From an uncultured Collinsella sp. (lineage in GTDB: Bacteria; Actinomycetota; Coriobacteriia; Coriobacteriales; Coriobacteriaceae), in the NCBI GenBank assembly GCA_958370785.1, contig CATXKN010000007.1, positions 1 through 64,000 on the forward strand: a DNA stretch of 64,000 bases. The letters are read 5' to 3'. The notes beneath the pieces were generated by a model. That model worked only from the letters and a program-made list of their open reading frames with translations, had not been told where the DNA came from and did no database searches. Within the stretch, counting starts at the first letter, position 1; every line of letters begins with the position of its first letter. This document shows positions 19,315 to 27,680 of this stretch, one piece after another. The position numbers and the translations under genes were made by a program.

Positions 19315-19407
19315 TGCAACAGCGTGACATCGACGAAACATCGAGGTTTACTCTGCCGACGCTTTAGTGGGCTGGATTGCGTGGGCTGCTTGGTTGTTGC
19401 TACAGTA

Positions 19408-19446
19408 GCGGGGCGTGCCGGGGGTCCGGTGCGCCCCGTTTTTATT
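19408..19446 (+). terminator. terminator after the yhgE pair
   Basis: CGGGGCG(T) and (G)CGCCCCG pair around a G-rich loop and are followed by TTTTTATTT. Confidence 0.75.
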
Positions 19447-19514
19447 TGACCATGAGGCGGCACGCAGCCATACGCGTGCGGACACCACGCCCAGATTGAG
19501 TGTGAGGATGTTCC

Positions 19515-20498
19515 ATGGCCCAATACGCTGCCAACGAAATCGAAAGCATGCCCGATAGCCCTGTGGCCCGTGAGGATTTGGGCGCGGGCGGTATTCCCAG
19601 GGGCGCCGGCGCACGCTCCCCGCTGTTCTGGAAAGTTTTGCTACTTTCGGTGGCGGTCATCTGGGGCTACTCCTTTACCACTATGAAGGACGCACTCGGC
19701 ACCATTCCGGTGTTCGAGCTGCTCTATGTACGCTTTCTGCCTGCAGCGTTGGTCATGTTTGCCGTCTTCCACAAGCGCATCACTGCACATTTCAACGCTC
19801 GCAATCTGATCGTTGGCCTGAGTATGGGCGTGCTCATGTGGGCGGCCTATGCGTTGCAGACGGTCGGTCTGGCATATACTACGGCGGGCAAGAATGCTTT
19901 TTTGACGGGCACGTATTGCATCCTCGTGCCGTTCGCGAGCTATTTTCTGAGCGGAGAAAAACTCACCCGCTATAACCTGGGCGCGGCACTGCTGTGCTTG
20001 GCGGGCATTGGCTTGGTGGCGCTCGATAGCGTCGAGTTCAACATCGGTGACGTCATTACGCTGGCAGGCGCGGTCTTCTTCGCCATCCAGATGGCGGTGA
20101 CCGCCAAGTACGGTCGCAAAATGGACATCAACGTTATCACGTTTTGGATGTTTGTGGGCAACGGCGTGCTGAGCCTGGTCTCGTCGCTGCTATTCGAGAC
20201 CCAGGCGCCTCTGTCCGTGTGGACGCCGAACTTTATCGGTGTGATGGCGTTTCTCTCGGTGGGCTGCACATGCGTGGCTCTGCTCATCCAAAACGTCGGC
20301 CTGGCGCATGTCCCGGCTTCGACGGGTTCGCTGCTCCTTTCGATGGAGTCGCCTTCGGGCGTGTTGTTTTCGGTGCTGCTGATGGGGGAGGCGCTCACCT
20401 CGCGCCTGCTCGCCGGCTTCGTGCTTATCTTCCTGTCGATTATCTTGAGTGAGACTCACTTCGATTTTTTGCGCAAAAAGCCGCGCCCGCAATTGTAA
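19515..20498 (+). CDS. DMT-superfamily (EamA) transporter
   Basis: 327 aa with about ten hydrophobic segments in two EamA repeats. The first repeat begins at WKVLLLSVAVIWGYSFTTMKDAL and the second at LAGAVFFAIQMAVTAKYGRK; the end of repeat 2 has SLLLSMESPSGVLFSVLLMGE. EamA proteins usually export amino acids or other metabolites; the substrate cannot be told from sequence. The start at ATG 19515 has GTGAGGATG upstream. It is a single gene between two terminators. Confidence 0.88.
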   Translation: MAQYAANEIESMPDSPVAREDLGAGGIPRGAGARSPLFWKVLLLSVAVIWGYSFTTMKDALGTIPVFELLYVRFLPAALVMFAVFHKRITAHFNARNLIVGLSMGVLMWAAYALQTVGLAYTTAGKNAFLTGTYCILVPFASYFLSGEKLTRYNLGAALLCLAGIGLVALDSVEFNIGDVITLAGAVFFAIQMAVTAKYGRKMDINVITFWMFVGNGVLSLVSSLLFETQAPLSVWTPNFIGVMAFLSVGCTCVALLIQNVGLAHVPASTGSLLLSMESPSGVLFSVLLMGEALTSRLLAGFVLIFLSIILSETHFDFLRKKPRPQL

Positions 20499-20509
20499 AC
20501 AACTTGTTG

Positions 20510-20537
20510 CGCCGCCCTCCCAGGGCGGCATTTTTTA
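20510..20537 (+). terminator. terminator after the EamA gene
   Basis: GCCGCCCT and AGGGCGGC with a 3-nt loop are followed by TTTTTT. Confidence 0.9.
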
Positions 20538-20614
20538 TGCGTCGCCCTTAAAGTTGTACCTTGCACTTTATGCTATCAAAGTGCTTGCTGCAAAAACGTT
20601 ACTGGAGGGCATCT

Positions 20615-21913
20615 ATGGCACCAGCTTTGTCCGATTTTCAACCGCAACCAGCGCCCAAGGCTACCGCAGCGGCGCAGGCCGCTATCGGTGACGGTCTTGT
20701 TGCAGAAGCTCAGACTTTTGCAGACGAGCTTGCTGTGTGGCGACACGATCTACACCAGATGCCCGAGCTGGGTAACAACCTTCCGCAGACGTCCGCCTTT
20801 ATCCAGGCGCGTCTGGACGAGATGGATATTCCCTATGCCGTGCTTGTTGACGGCTCCTGTGTCGTTGGCCTTATCGGTGCCGGCGCGGCAGCTGCTGCTC
20901 GGGGTAACGGTACGTGCACGGACAAGCAGGCCGGTACGGTCATCATGCTCCGCGGCGACATGGATGCCCTGCCCGTTGCCGAGGAATCCGGCGAGCCCTT
21001 TGCATCCACCAATGGCTGCATGCATGCTTGCGGTCACGATATGCACGCGACGGCGCTGCTTGGTGCGGCTCGTATGCTCAAGGCCCGCGAGTCCGAGCTT
21101 CTCGACGCCAACGCCACGGTTAAGTTGCTGTTCCAGCCGGGCGAGGAAACCTTTGAGGGTGCCCGTGCCGCCATCGTCGACGGTCTGCTGCGGAACCCAC
21201 GCCCCCAGGCGGCTTTTGCCATGCATGTTAACAGCCAATCGCCGCTCGGCCTGGTGCTCTATGGGAGTCCGGCGCTTTCGGGCGTGTACGGTTTCCGCAT
21301 CACGCTGCAGGGCAAGGGCGGCCATGGCTCGAGCCCCGAGATCTGCATCGACCCCATCACGGCCGGCGTCCATGTGCACCTGGCGCTTCAGGAGCTTATC
21401 GCTCGCGAAGTGCCGGCGGCCAAGGAGGTCGCACTGACCGTGGGTAAGTTTGCCGGTGGTCAAGCGGCCAACGTCATCCCAGATACCTGCGTGCTCGAAG
21501 GCACGCTGCGCGGCTTTGACGTTGAGCTCATGGAGCACCTCAAGGAGCGTATCGCCGAGGTCGTCAACGGCGTGGCCGCAACGTATCGCACGCCGGCCAC
21601 CATCGAGACGCTCTCGGATGTTCCCCCGCTCGTGCTCGATGACGACGTGACCCAGGCTTCGCTTGGCTACGTGGGTGCGACGCTGCCCAAGGCCGCCTTC
21701 TTGCCGCTGTTCCATGCCATGGCGAGCGAGGACTTTGCGCTTATCTCGAGTGAGATCCCGAGTGCGTACTTTACCGTGGGCGCTGCCGTGACTGATACGG
21801 ACGAGCATTTTGCTCAGCATCATCCCAAGGCACGTTTTAGCGATGCCGAGCTTCCCCTTGGCGCCGCGGCTTATGCCGCCGTCGCTTTGGGCTACATCGC
21901 CGACCACCGGTAG
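20615..21913 (+). CDS. M20D-family amidohydrolase/aminoacylase
   Basis: 432 aa zinc hydrolase of the hippurate hydrolase / N-acyl amino acid deacylase type. Metal and catalytic motifs seen: MRGDMDALPV, CMHACGHDMHATALLG, LFQPGEETFEGARA and the C-terminal MASEDFALIS. A dimerisation domain (about 195-310) has GKGGHGSSPEICIDPI. ATG 20615 was chosen because GGAGGG is 5-10 nt upstream; the longer frame to 20561 lacks one. It probably releases amino acids from acylated or peptide substrates. The relic of an MFS transporter directly behind it suggests a former uptake partner. Confidence 0.9.
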   Translation: MAPALSDFQPQPAPKATAAAQAAIGDGLVAEAQTFADELAVWRHDLHQMPELGNNLPQTSAFIQARLDEMDIPYAVLVDGSCVVGLIGAGAAAAARGNGTCTDKQAGTVIMLRGDMDALPVAEESGEPFASTNGCMHACGHDMHATALLGAARMLKARESELLDANATVKLLFQPGEETFEGARAAIVDGLLRNPRPQAAFAMHVNSQSPLGLVLYGSPALSGVYGFRITLQGKGGHGSSPEICIDPITAGVHVHLALQELIAREVPAAKEVALTVGKFAGGQAANVIPDTCVLEGTLRGFDVELMEHLKERIAEVVNGVAATYRTPATIETLSDVPPLVLDDDVTQASLGYVGATLPKAAFLPLFHAMASEDFALISSEIPSAYFTVGAAVTDTDEHFAQHHPKARFSDAELPLGAAAYAAVALGYIADHR

Positions 21914-21921
21914 CACCCAAT

Positions 21922-22113
21922 CTTGCTACTCGTTTGTTTAAGATGGTCGGCGGCACCGTGGGCGCCATCGTTTCGGGTGTGCTGTCCGATGCCACGGGCT
22001 CTTTTGCGAGCACCTGGATTGTCTGCTTGGTGTGCTCGGTGGCTATGTTGGTGTTTCTGCTGGCGTCTGAGCCCATCGCCGCCAAGCTGCGTGCAAGCGT
22101 GGCGGGGGAGTAG
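21922..22113 (+). pseudogene. C-terminal relic of an MFS transporter
   Basis: In this frame a 63-residue stretch reads ...LFKMVGGTVGAIVSGVLSD and then TWIVCLVCSVAMLVFLLASEPI before TAG 22111. It looks like the last two TM segments of a 12-TM major facilitator. No start, ribosome site or N-terminal domain remains; the amidohydrolase stop lies 9 bp upstream. Confidence 0.65.
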
Positions 22114-22154
22114 ACGTCCGTCGCTCTTTTCTGTTTGCCCCGTTCTGTTTGTGG

Positions 22155-22206
22155 CCGCCCTGGAAGCCGAATGGATGCTCGTACCATCATTCGGTTTCCA
22201 AGGCGG
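22155..22206. repeat. inverted repeat, first of three stacked hairpins
   Basis: Arms 22155-22173 (CCGCCCTGGAAGCCGAATG) and 22188-22206 pair at 17 of 19 positions. Confidence 0.75.
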
Positions 22207-22222
22207 TCACGGGCCTACGAAA

Positions 22223-22286
22223 TGATCCGTTTTCCTCCGTCCCCAAGGGATCACGTGATCCGAAGGGGACGGAGGAAAACGGGTCA
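22223..22286. repeat. GGGGAC-core palindromic repeat, complete copy
   Basis: Arms of 22 bp (22223-22244 and 22265-22286) end in GTCCCC/GGGGAC and match at 21 positions. The centre holds the perfect palindrome GGATCACGTGATCC. Half copies occur at 14068-14091 and 63900-63931. Confidence 0.85.
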
Positions 22287-22292
22287 CAAACA

Positions 22293-22352
22293 GCGGCGGC
22301 GCATCTGGCCGAACGAGTCCCCATACCCTCGTTCGGTCAGACGCGCCGCCGC
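22293..22352. repeat. long inverted repeat before hisS
   Basis: Arms of 25 bp (22293-22317 and 22328-22352) start with GCGGCGGCGC and pair at about 23 positions around a 10-nt loop. It ends 18 bp before the TATAAT of hisS, so it may end upstream transcripts or insulate that promoter. Confidence 0.75.
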
Positions 22353-22369
22353 GTTGCTGCTTTGTGCCG

Positions 22370-22375
22370 TATAAT
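22370..22375 (+). promoter_or_regulatory. -10 element of hisS
   Basis: A perfect TATAAT lies 43 bp before the hisS ATG. No convincing -35 is seen; the preceding bases belong to the inverted repeat. Confidence 0.6.
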
Positions 22376-22417
22376 GTCCACTATCTATGACGCGATACAA
22401 AAGAAAGGTGTTTGCCC

Positions 22418-23731
22418 ATGCAGGCACAGAAGGCGGAGGGAACCCGCGACCTTATCGGCGCCGAGATGCGCGCCTGGCAAAAGATGCAGCAGATTGCGGC
22501 CAGCGTATTCGAGCCGTTTGGCTTTAAGCCCATCGAGACGCCCGCGATCGAGCAGGTGGACGTGTTTGTCCACGGCATCGGCCAGTCGACCGACGTCGTG
22601 CGCAAGGAGATGTTCCGCGTGTTTAGCGGCGCCAACCTGGAGCGCGTCTTTACCGAAGGCACCGATACCAAGCTCAAGCCTAAGCAGCGTCTGGCCCTTC
22701 GTCCCGAGGGCACGGCCGGTGTGGTGCGCGCCGTCGTGGAGAACAACCTGGTGCCCCAGGGCTCCACGCCGTTTAAGGCTTACTACGCCGAGGCCATGTT
22801 CCGCGGCGAGCGTCCCCAGAAGGGCCGCCTGCGCCAGTTCCATCAGGTGGGCATCGAGTGGCTCGGCGCTCCCGATCCGGCGGCAGACGCCGAGTGCATC
22901 ATCATGCTCATGGAGTTCTACAAGCGTCTGGGCTTCGATCTTTCCAAGCTCCGTCTGCTCATTAACTCGATGGGCGATCCCCAGTGCCGTCCGGCCTATC
23001 GCGAGCAGGTTAAGCAGTTCATTCTCGACCACGCCGACGAGATGTGCGACGAGTGCCGCGAGCGCGCCGAGCTTAACCCGCTGCGCGCCTTCGACTGCAA
23101 GAACGACCATTGCCGCGAGATCATGGCCGAGGCTCCGCTGATGGGTGACAACCTGTGCGACGAGTGCCGCGAGCACTACGAGCAGGTCAAGCGCTATCTG
23201 GATGCCGCCGGTATCGAGTATGTCGAGGATCCCACCTTGGTGCGCGGCCTGGACTACTACACCCGTACCGTCTTTGAGGTCGAGGCCCCTGGCGTCGGCG
23301 TCGGCTCCATCGGCGGCGGCGGTCGCTACGACGGCCTGGTCGAGCTCGAGGGCGGCAAGCCTACGGCCGGCGTCGGCTTCGCCGTCGGTTTTGAGCGCGC
23401 CCTGCTGGCCCTACAGGCCTTTGGCGGCGACCTGGGTGCCGATGAGGCCCCGTGCGTCTACGTCGCCAACGCCGGCAAGGAGTTGCGCCAGAACGTCTTC
23501 GCCATTACGCAGGAGCTTCGCGCTGCAGGTATCGTGACCGAGGCCGACTACCAGGGCCGTTCGCTCAAGGCTCAGTTTAAGCAGGCCGACAAGGTGGGCG
23601 CCAAGCTCATTTTGGTCTTGGGCGGCGACGAGCTTGCCGCCGGCAAGGTCAAGGTGCGCGACATGCAGAGCCATGACGAGGTTCTCGTCGATCTGGCCAA
23701 TGTGGTCGAGGCGGTTCGCGAGCGCCTGTAG
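22418..23731 (+). CDS. hisS: histidyl-tRNA synthetase
   Basis: 437 aa class II synthetase. Motif 1 is in FGFKPIETPAIEQVDVF, motif 2 in LALRPEGTAGVVRAVVEN with FRGERPQKGRLRQFHQVGIEWLG, and motif 3 in GVGFAVGFERALLAL. The histidine loops LVRGLDYYTRTVFEV and GGGGRYDGLVE are intact. An HGTP anticodon-binding domain closes the protein (from about 340). ATG 22418 has AAGAAAGG 9 nt upstream; TTG 22412 is less likely. aspS, often its neighbour in other bacteria, is 10 kb away. Confidence 0.97.
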   Translation: MQAQKAEGTRDLIGAEMRAWQKMQQIAASVFEPFGFKPIETPAIEQVDVFVHGIGQSTDVVRKEMFRVFSGANLERVFTEGTDTKLKPKQRLALRPEGTAGVVRAVVENNLVPQGSTPFKAYYAEAMFRGERPQKGRLRQFHQVGIEWLGAPDPAADAECIIMLMEFYKRLGFDLSKLRLLINSMGDPQCRPAYREQVKQFILDHADEMCDECRERAELNPLRAFDCKNDHCREIMAEAPLMGDNLCDECREHYEQVKRYLDAAGIEYVEDPTLVRGLDYYTRTVFEVEAPGVGVGSIGGGGRYDGLVELEGGKPTAGVGFAVGFERALLALQAFGGDLGADEAPCVYVANAGKELRQNVFAITQELRAAGIVTEADYQGRSLKAQFKQADKVGAKLILVLGGDELAAGKVKVRDMQSHDEVLVDLANVVEAVRERL

Positions 23732-23988
23732 CGCATCTTTTTGAGCTGCGGGCCTGCTAACGTGCCCTGCTCATGGAGAGCGATTGTTACGGGGGTGTTT
23801 CGCTTTTATGCGGAATGCCCCCGTTTACGTATGCCGCCCACCGAGAAATACGACCATTTAGGGCAAAAACCTTTGCAATGCAGAAAATACTTTTGTGTGG
23901 TAAAGCGCAATCAGTGTCGAAAGTATTTCTCAAGCGCCTATAATGAATACCGCATGTTACGTGCATAGAAGGAGGAATGGGAGGAAAC
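23732..23988. promoter_or_regulatory. hisS-ppc intergenic region with ppc promoter
   Basis: A hairpin with several G-U pairs (GGGGGTGTTTCGC/GCGGAATGCCCCC, about 23791-23822) may end hisS. A perfect TATAAT at 23939-23944 with GTCGAA at 23916-23921 (17-bp spacing) is the probable ppc promoter, 45 bp before the start codon. Confidence 0.55.
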
Positions 23989-26802
23989 GTGGCTGAGAAC
24001 CTAAGCAACCAGTCTGTACCCGAAGCCGCGGCGCGCGTCGCTGCCGTGGTCAACCGCCTCGTTAACCGAATCGGCTCGAATGCCGAGTCCAGGGAGCGTC
24101 TCGCCGAGATCGAGATCCCCGAGGAGCTGCGCGACAATCTGGCGCTGTTCTTGCGCCTGGAGCGCCGTGTGCTTAGCGAGTATGATCCCGAGATCGCGGA
24201 CCTGTTCGACAAGATTTTGACAGCCGAGATTGTGGTCAATGCCGGCAACCCCGGTACCTGCGCTGCCGACGAAGCCGTCGACGAGCAGGGCGTGCCCACC
24301 GCCGACGAGCCCACTGCCGTGGCATTTCGTGAGGTCGTCGATTTGATCGACAGCCTGCCGCTCGATAAGCAGCAGGTCATTGTCCGCGCCTTTACGAGCT
24401 TTTTCCATCTGGCAAACCTGTCGGAGGAGAACTACCGTGTGGCGCAGCTGCGCGAGCGCGAGGCCGGTGCGTCGACCGATACCGAGGTCGATCCTGCCAA
24501 CGAGCTTACCGTTGCCTATCACCAGCTGGTGAATGAGCTGGGTGTCGAGGGTGCCAACGAGCTGCTCGACAAGCTCGAGTTCCACCCTGTCTTTACCGCA
24601 CATCCCACCGAGGCCCGTCGTAAGGCCGTCGAGGGCAAGATCCGCCGTATCTCCAACCTGCTGGAGGAGCGTCCGCGTCTGGGCGGCTCCGACCTGGTGG
24701 AGAACGAGCGCCATATGCTGCAGGAGATCGACGCCCTGGTGCGTACGAGCCCCATCGCGCTCAAGAAGCCCACGCCGGTCGAGGAAGCCGATACCATCAT
24801 CGACATCTTCGATAACACGCTGTTCGACGTTATCCCCGTTATCTATCGTCGTTTTGACGATTGGGTGCTGGGCGACAAGGCCGGTACTGTGCCGCCGCTG
24901 TGCCCGGCGTTCTTCCATCCCGGCAGCTGGATCGGTTCCGACCGCGACGGTAACCCCAACGTCACCGCCAAGGTGAGCCGTGAGGTCGCCGCCAAGTACT
25001 TTACGCACATGGTGCTCAAGCTCGAGGACAAGTGCCGCCACATCGGCCGCAACCTCACGCTCGAGGCCACCTACAGCAAGCCGTCGGCCGAGCTCATTAA
25101 CCTGTGGAACCATCAGGTCGAGATGAGCCCTCGGTACACGGCCCGCGCCGAGCTGATCTCCGAGCACGAGCCGCATCGCGCCGTCATGCTCGTCATGGCC
25201 GACCGTCTGAACGCCACCGTGCGCCGTATCACCGACACCATGTACCACAGTGCCGACGAGTTCCTGGATGACCTGCGCGTCGTCCAGCGTTCGCTGGCCG
25301 CCTGCGGTGCCGTCCGTGCTGCCTACGGCCCGGTCCAGACCATCATCTGGCAGGTCGAGTCCTTCGGCTTCCATATGGTCGAGATGGAGTTCCGTCAGCA
25401 CTCCGTGGTGCACGCCCGCGCCCTCAAGGATATCCACGAGAACGGTATCCATGGCGACCTGCAGCCCATGACGCGCGAGGTCATCGATACCTTCCGCGCT
25501 ATCGGCTCCATCCAAAAGCGCTACGGCAAGAAGATGGCGCACCGCTACATCATCTCGTTCACTAAGAGCGCCCAGCATGTGGCCGACGTCTTTGAGCTGG
25601 CTCACCTGTCCTTTGCACACGAGGAGGATGTCCCCGAGCTCGACGTGATCCCGCTGTTCGAGCAGCTCGAGGACCTCGAGGGCTGCGTCGACGTGCTCGA
25701 CCAGATGCTTACGCTGCCCGTGGTGCAAAAGCGTCTTGCCCAGACCAACCGCCGCATGGAGGTCATGCTAGGCTATTCCGACTCCTCCAAGGATGCCGGT
25801 CCTACCACAGCCATGCTCGCGCTGCACTCCGCGCAGGAGCGCATTGCCAAGTGGGCAGAGAAAAACGATATCGACCTGGTGCTCATGCACGGCCGCGGCG
25901 GTGCCGTGGGCCGTGGTGGCGGCCCGGCCAACAAGGCCGTGCTGGCGCAGCCCAAGGGTTCGGTCAACTGCTTCTTTAAGCTCACCGAGCAGGGCGAGGT
26001 CATCTTTGCCCGTTACGGCAACCGCACGCTGGCTCAGCGCCATGTTGAGTCCGTTGCCGCCGCAACGCTTTTGCAGTCGGCCCCGAGTGTCGAGAAGACC
26101 AACACAGAGACCACGCAGAAGTTCTGGGATATGGCCGAGAAGCTTAACGCTGCAAGTCACGAGCGCTATCTGGACCTGCTGAACACCGAGGACTTTACAC
26201 CGTGGTTCTCGACCGTGACGCCGCTGACCGAAGTCGGTCTGCTGCCGATCGGCTCGCGTCCCGCTAAGCGCGGCCTGGGCGCCAAGTCGCTCGACGACCT
26301 GCGTACCATTCCGTGGATCTTCAGCTGGAGCCAGGCACGCATTAACCTGGCCGCTTGGTATGGCCTGGGCACCGCCTGCGAGCAGCTGGGCGACCTTGAC
26401 CAGCTCAAGGCTGCCTACCAGGAGTGGCCGTTCTTCCGCACCTTTATCGACAACATCGAGATGTCGATCGCCAAGACCGATCAGCGCATCGCCAAGATGT
26501 ATCTGCACCTGGGCGATCGCCAGGATTTGTCCGAGAAGGTCTTCACCGAGATGCAGCTCACGCGTAAGTGGGTCCTTGCCATCGTCGGTGACGAGTGGCC
26601 GCTGCAGCGCCGCCGCGTGCTCGGTTGCGCCGTCCGCGTGCGCAACCCCTACGTCGACGCCCTGTCCATCGCCCAGGTCCGCGCCCTTCGCGAGGTGCGT
26701 ATGAACCAGGACGAGATGGCCGAGGAGAAGAAGGCCGAGTACATGAGCCTGATTCTTTCGACTGTGACCGGCGTCTCGGCAGGTTTGCAGAACACGGGGT
26801 AA
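23989..26802 (+). CDS. ppc: phosphoenolpyruvate carboxylase
   Basis: 937 aa. It carboxylates PEP with bicarbonate to oxaloacetate, refilling four-carbon acids. Catalytic regions seen: FTAHPTEARRK (His), GSDRDGNPNVT, the substrate region MEFRQHS, GYSDSSKDAGP, the glycine loop MHGRGGAVGRGGGP and the C-terminal QARINLAAWYGLG and NTG end. Start: GTG 23989 with GGAGGA at 23979-23984; ATG 23977 directly abuts a ribosome site and is less likely. Length is close to the bacterial family. Confidence 0.97.
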   Translation: MAENLSNQSVPEAAARVAAVVNRLVNRIGSNAESRERLAEIEIPEELRDNLALFLRLERRVLSEYDPEIADLFDKILTAEIVVNAGNPGTCAADEAVDEQGVPTADEPTAVAFREVVDLIDSLPLDKQQVIVRAFTSFFHLANLSEENYRVAQLREREAGASTDTEVDPANELTVAYHQLVNELGVEGANELLDKLEFHPVFTAHPTEARRKAVEGKIRRISNLLEERPRLGGSDLVENERHMLQEIDALVRTSPIALKKPTPVEEADTIIDIFDNTLFDVIPVIYRRFDDWVLGDKAGTVPPLCPAFFHPGSWIGSDRDGNPNVTAKVSREVAAKYFTHMVLKLEDKCRHIGRNLTLEATYSKPSAELINLWNHQVEMSPRYTARAELISEHEPHRAVMLVMADRLNATVRRITDTMYHSADEFLDDLRVVQRSLAACGAVRAAYGPVQTIIWQVESFGFHMVEMEFRQHSVVHARALKDIHENGIHGDLQPMTREVIDTFRAIGSIQKRYGKKMAHRYIISFTKSAQHVADVFELAHLSFAHEEDVPELDVIPLFEQLEDLEGCVDVLDQMLTLPVVQKRLAQTNRRMEVMLGYSDSSKDAGPTTAMLALHSAQERIAKWAEKNDIDLVLMHGRGGAVGRGGGPANKAVLAQPKGSVNCFFKLTEQGEVIFARYGNRTLAQRHVESVAAATLLQSAPSVEKTNTETTQKFWDMAEKLNAASHERYLDLLNTEDFTPWFSTVTPLTEVGLLPIGSRPAKRGLGAKSLDDLRTIPWIFSWSQARINLAAWYGLGTACEQLGDLDQLKAAYQEWPFFRTFIDNIEMSIAKTDQRIAKMYLHLGDRQDLSEKVFTEMQLTRKWVLAIVGDEWPLQRRRVLGCAVRVRNPYVDALSIAQVRALREVRMNQDEMAEEKKAEYMSLILSTVTGVSAGLQNTG

Positions 26803-26825
26803 TCGATAGCCCTGTAGCTCTCACC

Positions 26826-26951
26826 GGGACCCGATGGGTTTCCCTCTGAATGCGTCCTCGCACTTGAAGCCCCCTTATCCTGCTCCTTCGGAGCTGCGGA
26901 TAAGGGGGCTTTGTGCTGCGGAATGCATTCAGAGGGAAACCCATCGGTCCC
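26826..26951. repeat. nested inverted-repeat element, copy A
   Basis: The outer arms, 26826-26853 and 26925-26951, pair at 27 positions with one bulge. Just inside lie junction motifs GCGTCCTCG (26852-26860) and CTGCGGAATGC (26916-26926). The core is an 11-bp stem GCCCCCTTATC/GATAAGGGGGC (26869-26879, 26899-26909) topped by GCTCC-TTCG-GAGC. The core could act as a terminator for ppc. Confidence 0.85.
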
Positions 26952-27444
26952 TTCGTCCTCGGTCTTCTGGGATTGGGCTGAAGGGATTAAAGTGCGCTTC
27001 GCGCCCAATGCGGAGTGCGGCGAGGGCTTCTTGCGTCCTGTGGAGTGTGCCTAAAAGTAAACCTATGGCGGGCCCTGCGATGTCCGACCTTTGGCGGATC
27101 AGCCGCTGGGTGAGGGTGGTGCTTGGGGCGACGTGCAAAAAACGGAGTTTTCAGCAGCCAAAGATTGATGCATAAGGCCATAGCCGGCTTTCGCTGCCTT
27201 TGTTGATGCTTTTGCACGACAATTGGGCCTTGGCGATGCCCGTATACGGCTGGTTTCTCGCCGCATGCTATCCAGATGGGACGAGTCATGAGGACTATCT
27301 ACCTTTTGAAAGACTTTTGACACCAAAATCTTATCCCGCGATGCTGAATACTCGCAAAAATGCACGCTCCGGAGGGTACTACCCTGTTACGGCTAGAAAT
27401 CCATGCGCCATTATATGCAATTAGTTGACGTATTTATGCAAGAT

Positions 27445-27637
27445 GACTTACGCGCGCATGCCATCGGGGTGGACGTTCGTCTCGGCATTGCGTTGACCAT
27501 CCTGCCCATAGTGTCTTTTACAGGCGGCTGCGGTCCTGTTTGGGATTGCGGCCGTTTTGTTGTGGGTCAAATATGAACGTTGTGTTAATGAGTCGGTGGA
27601 CGGTGGCGTTTTTCGGTGAGCGGCGTATCCTTCCAAC
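27445..27637 (+). pseudogene. possible C-terminal relic of a GPH/MFS-type symporter
   Basis: Two hydrophobic pieces in different frames, VRLGIALTILPIVSF and then AAAVLFGIAAVLLWVKYER, look like the last TM hairpin of a glycoside-cation symporter joined through a frameshift, ending at TGA near 27619-27621 or just after. There is no start or upstream domain. Low-certainty call from residue pattern only. Confidence 0.35.
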
Positions 27638-27680
27638 GGTTTATCTAGTGTGTCAGTTGAAAGGAAGAGGGCGCTCGTCA

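Larger units (their letters stand above)
26803..27680. other. long decayed intergenic region between ppc and larA
   Basis: About 880 bp with no convincing complete gene. It holds a ~126-bp nested inverted repeat (listed separately), a degraded copy of its junction motifs (26952-27050), the string GTGCAAAAAACGGAGTTTTC near 27134 and a transporter relic near 27445-27637. Confidence 0.6.

Noticed and set aside
27200..27424. 74-residue ORF in the ppc-larA gap
   Set aside because: No ribosome site, no homology I recognise, and it overlaps decayed sequence.
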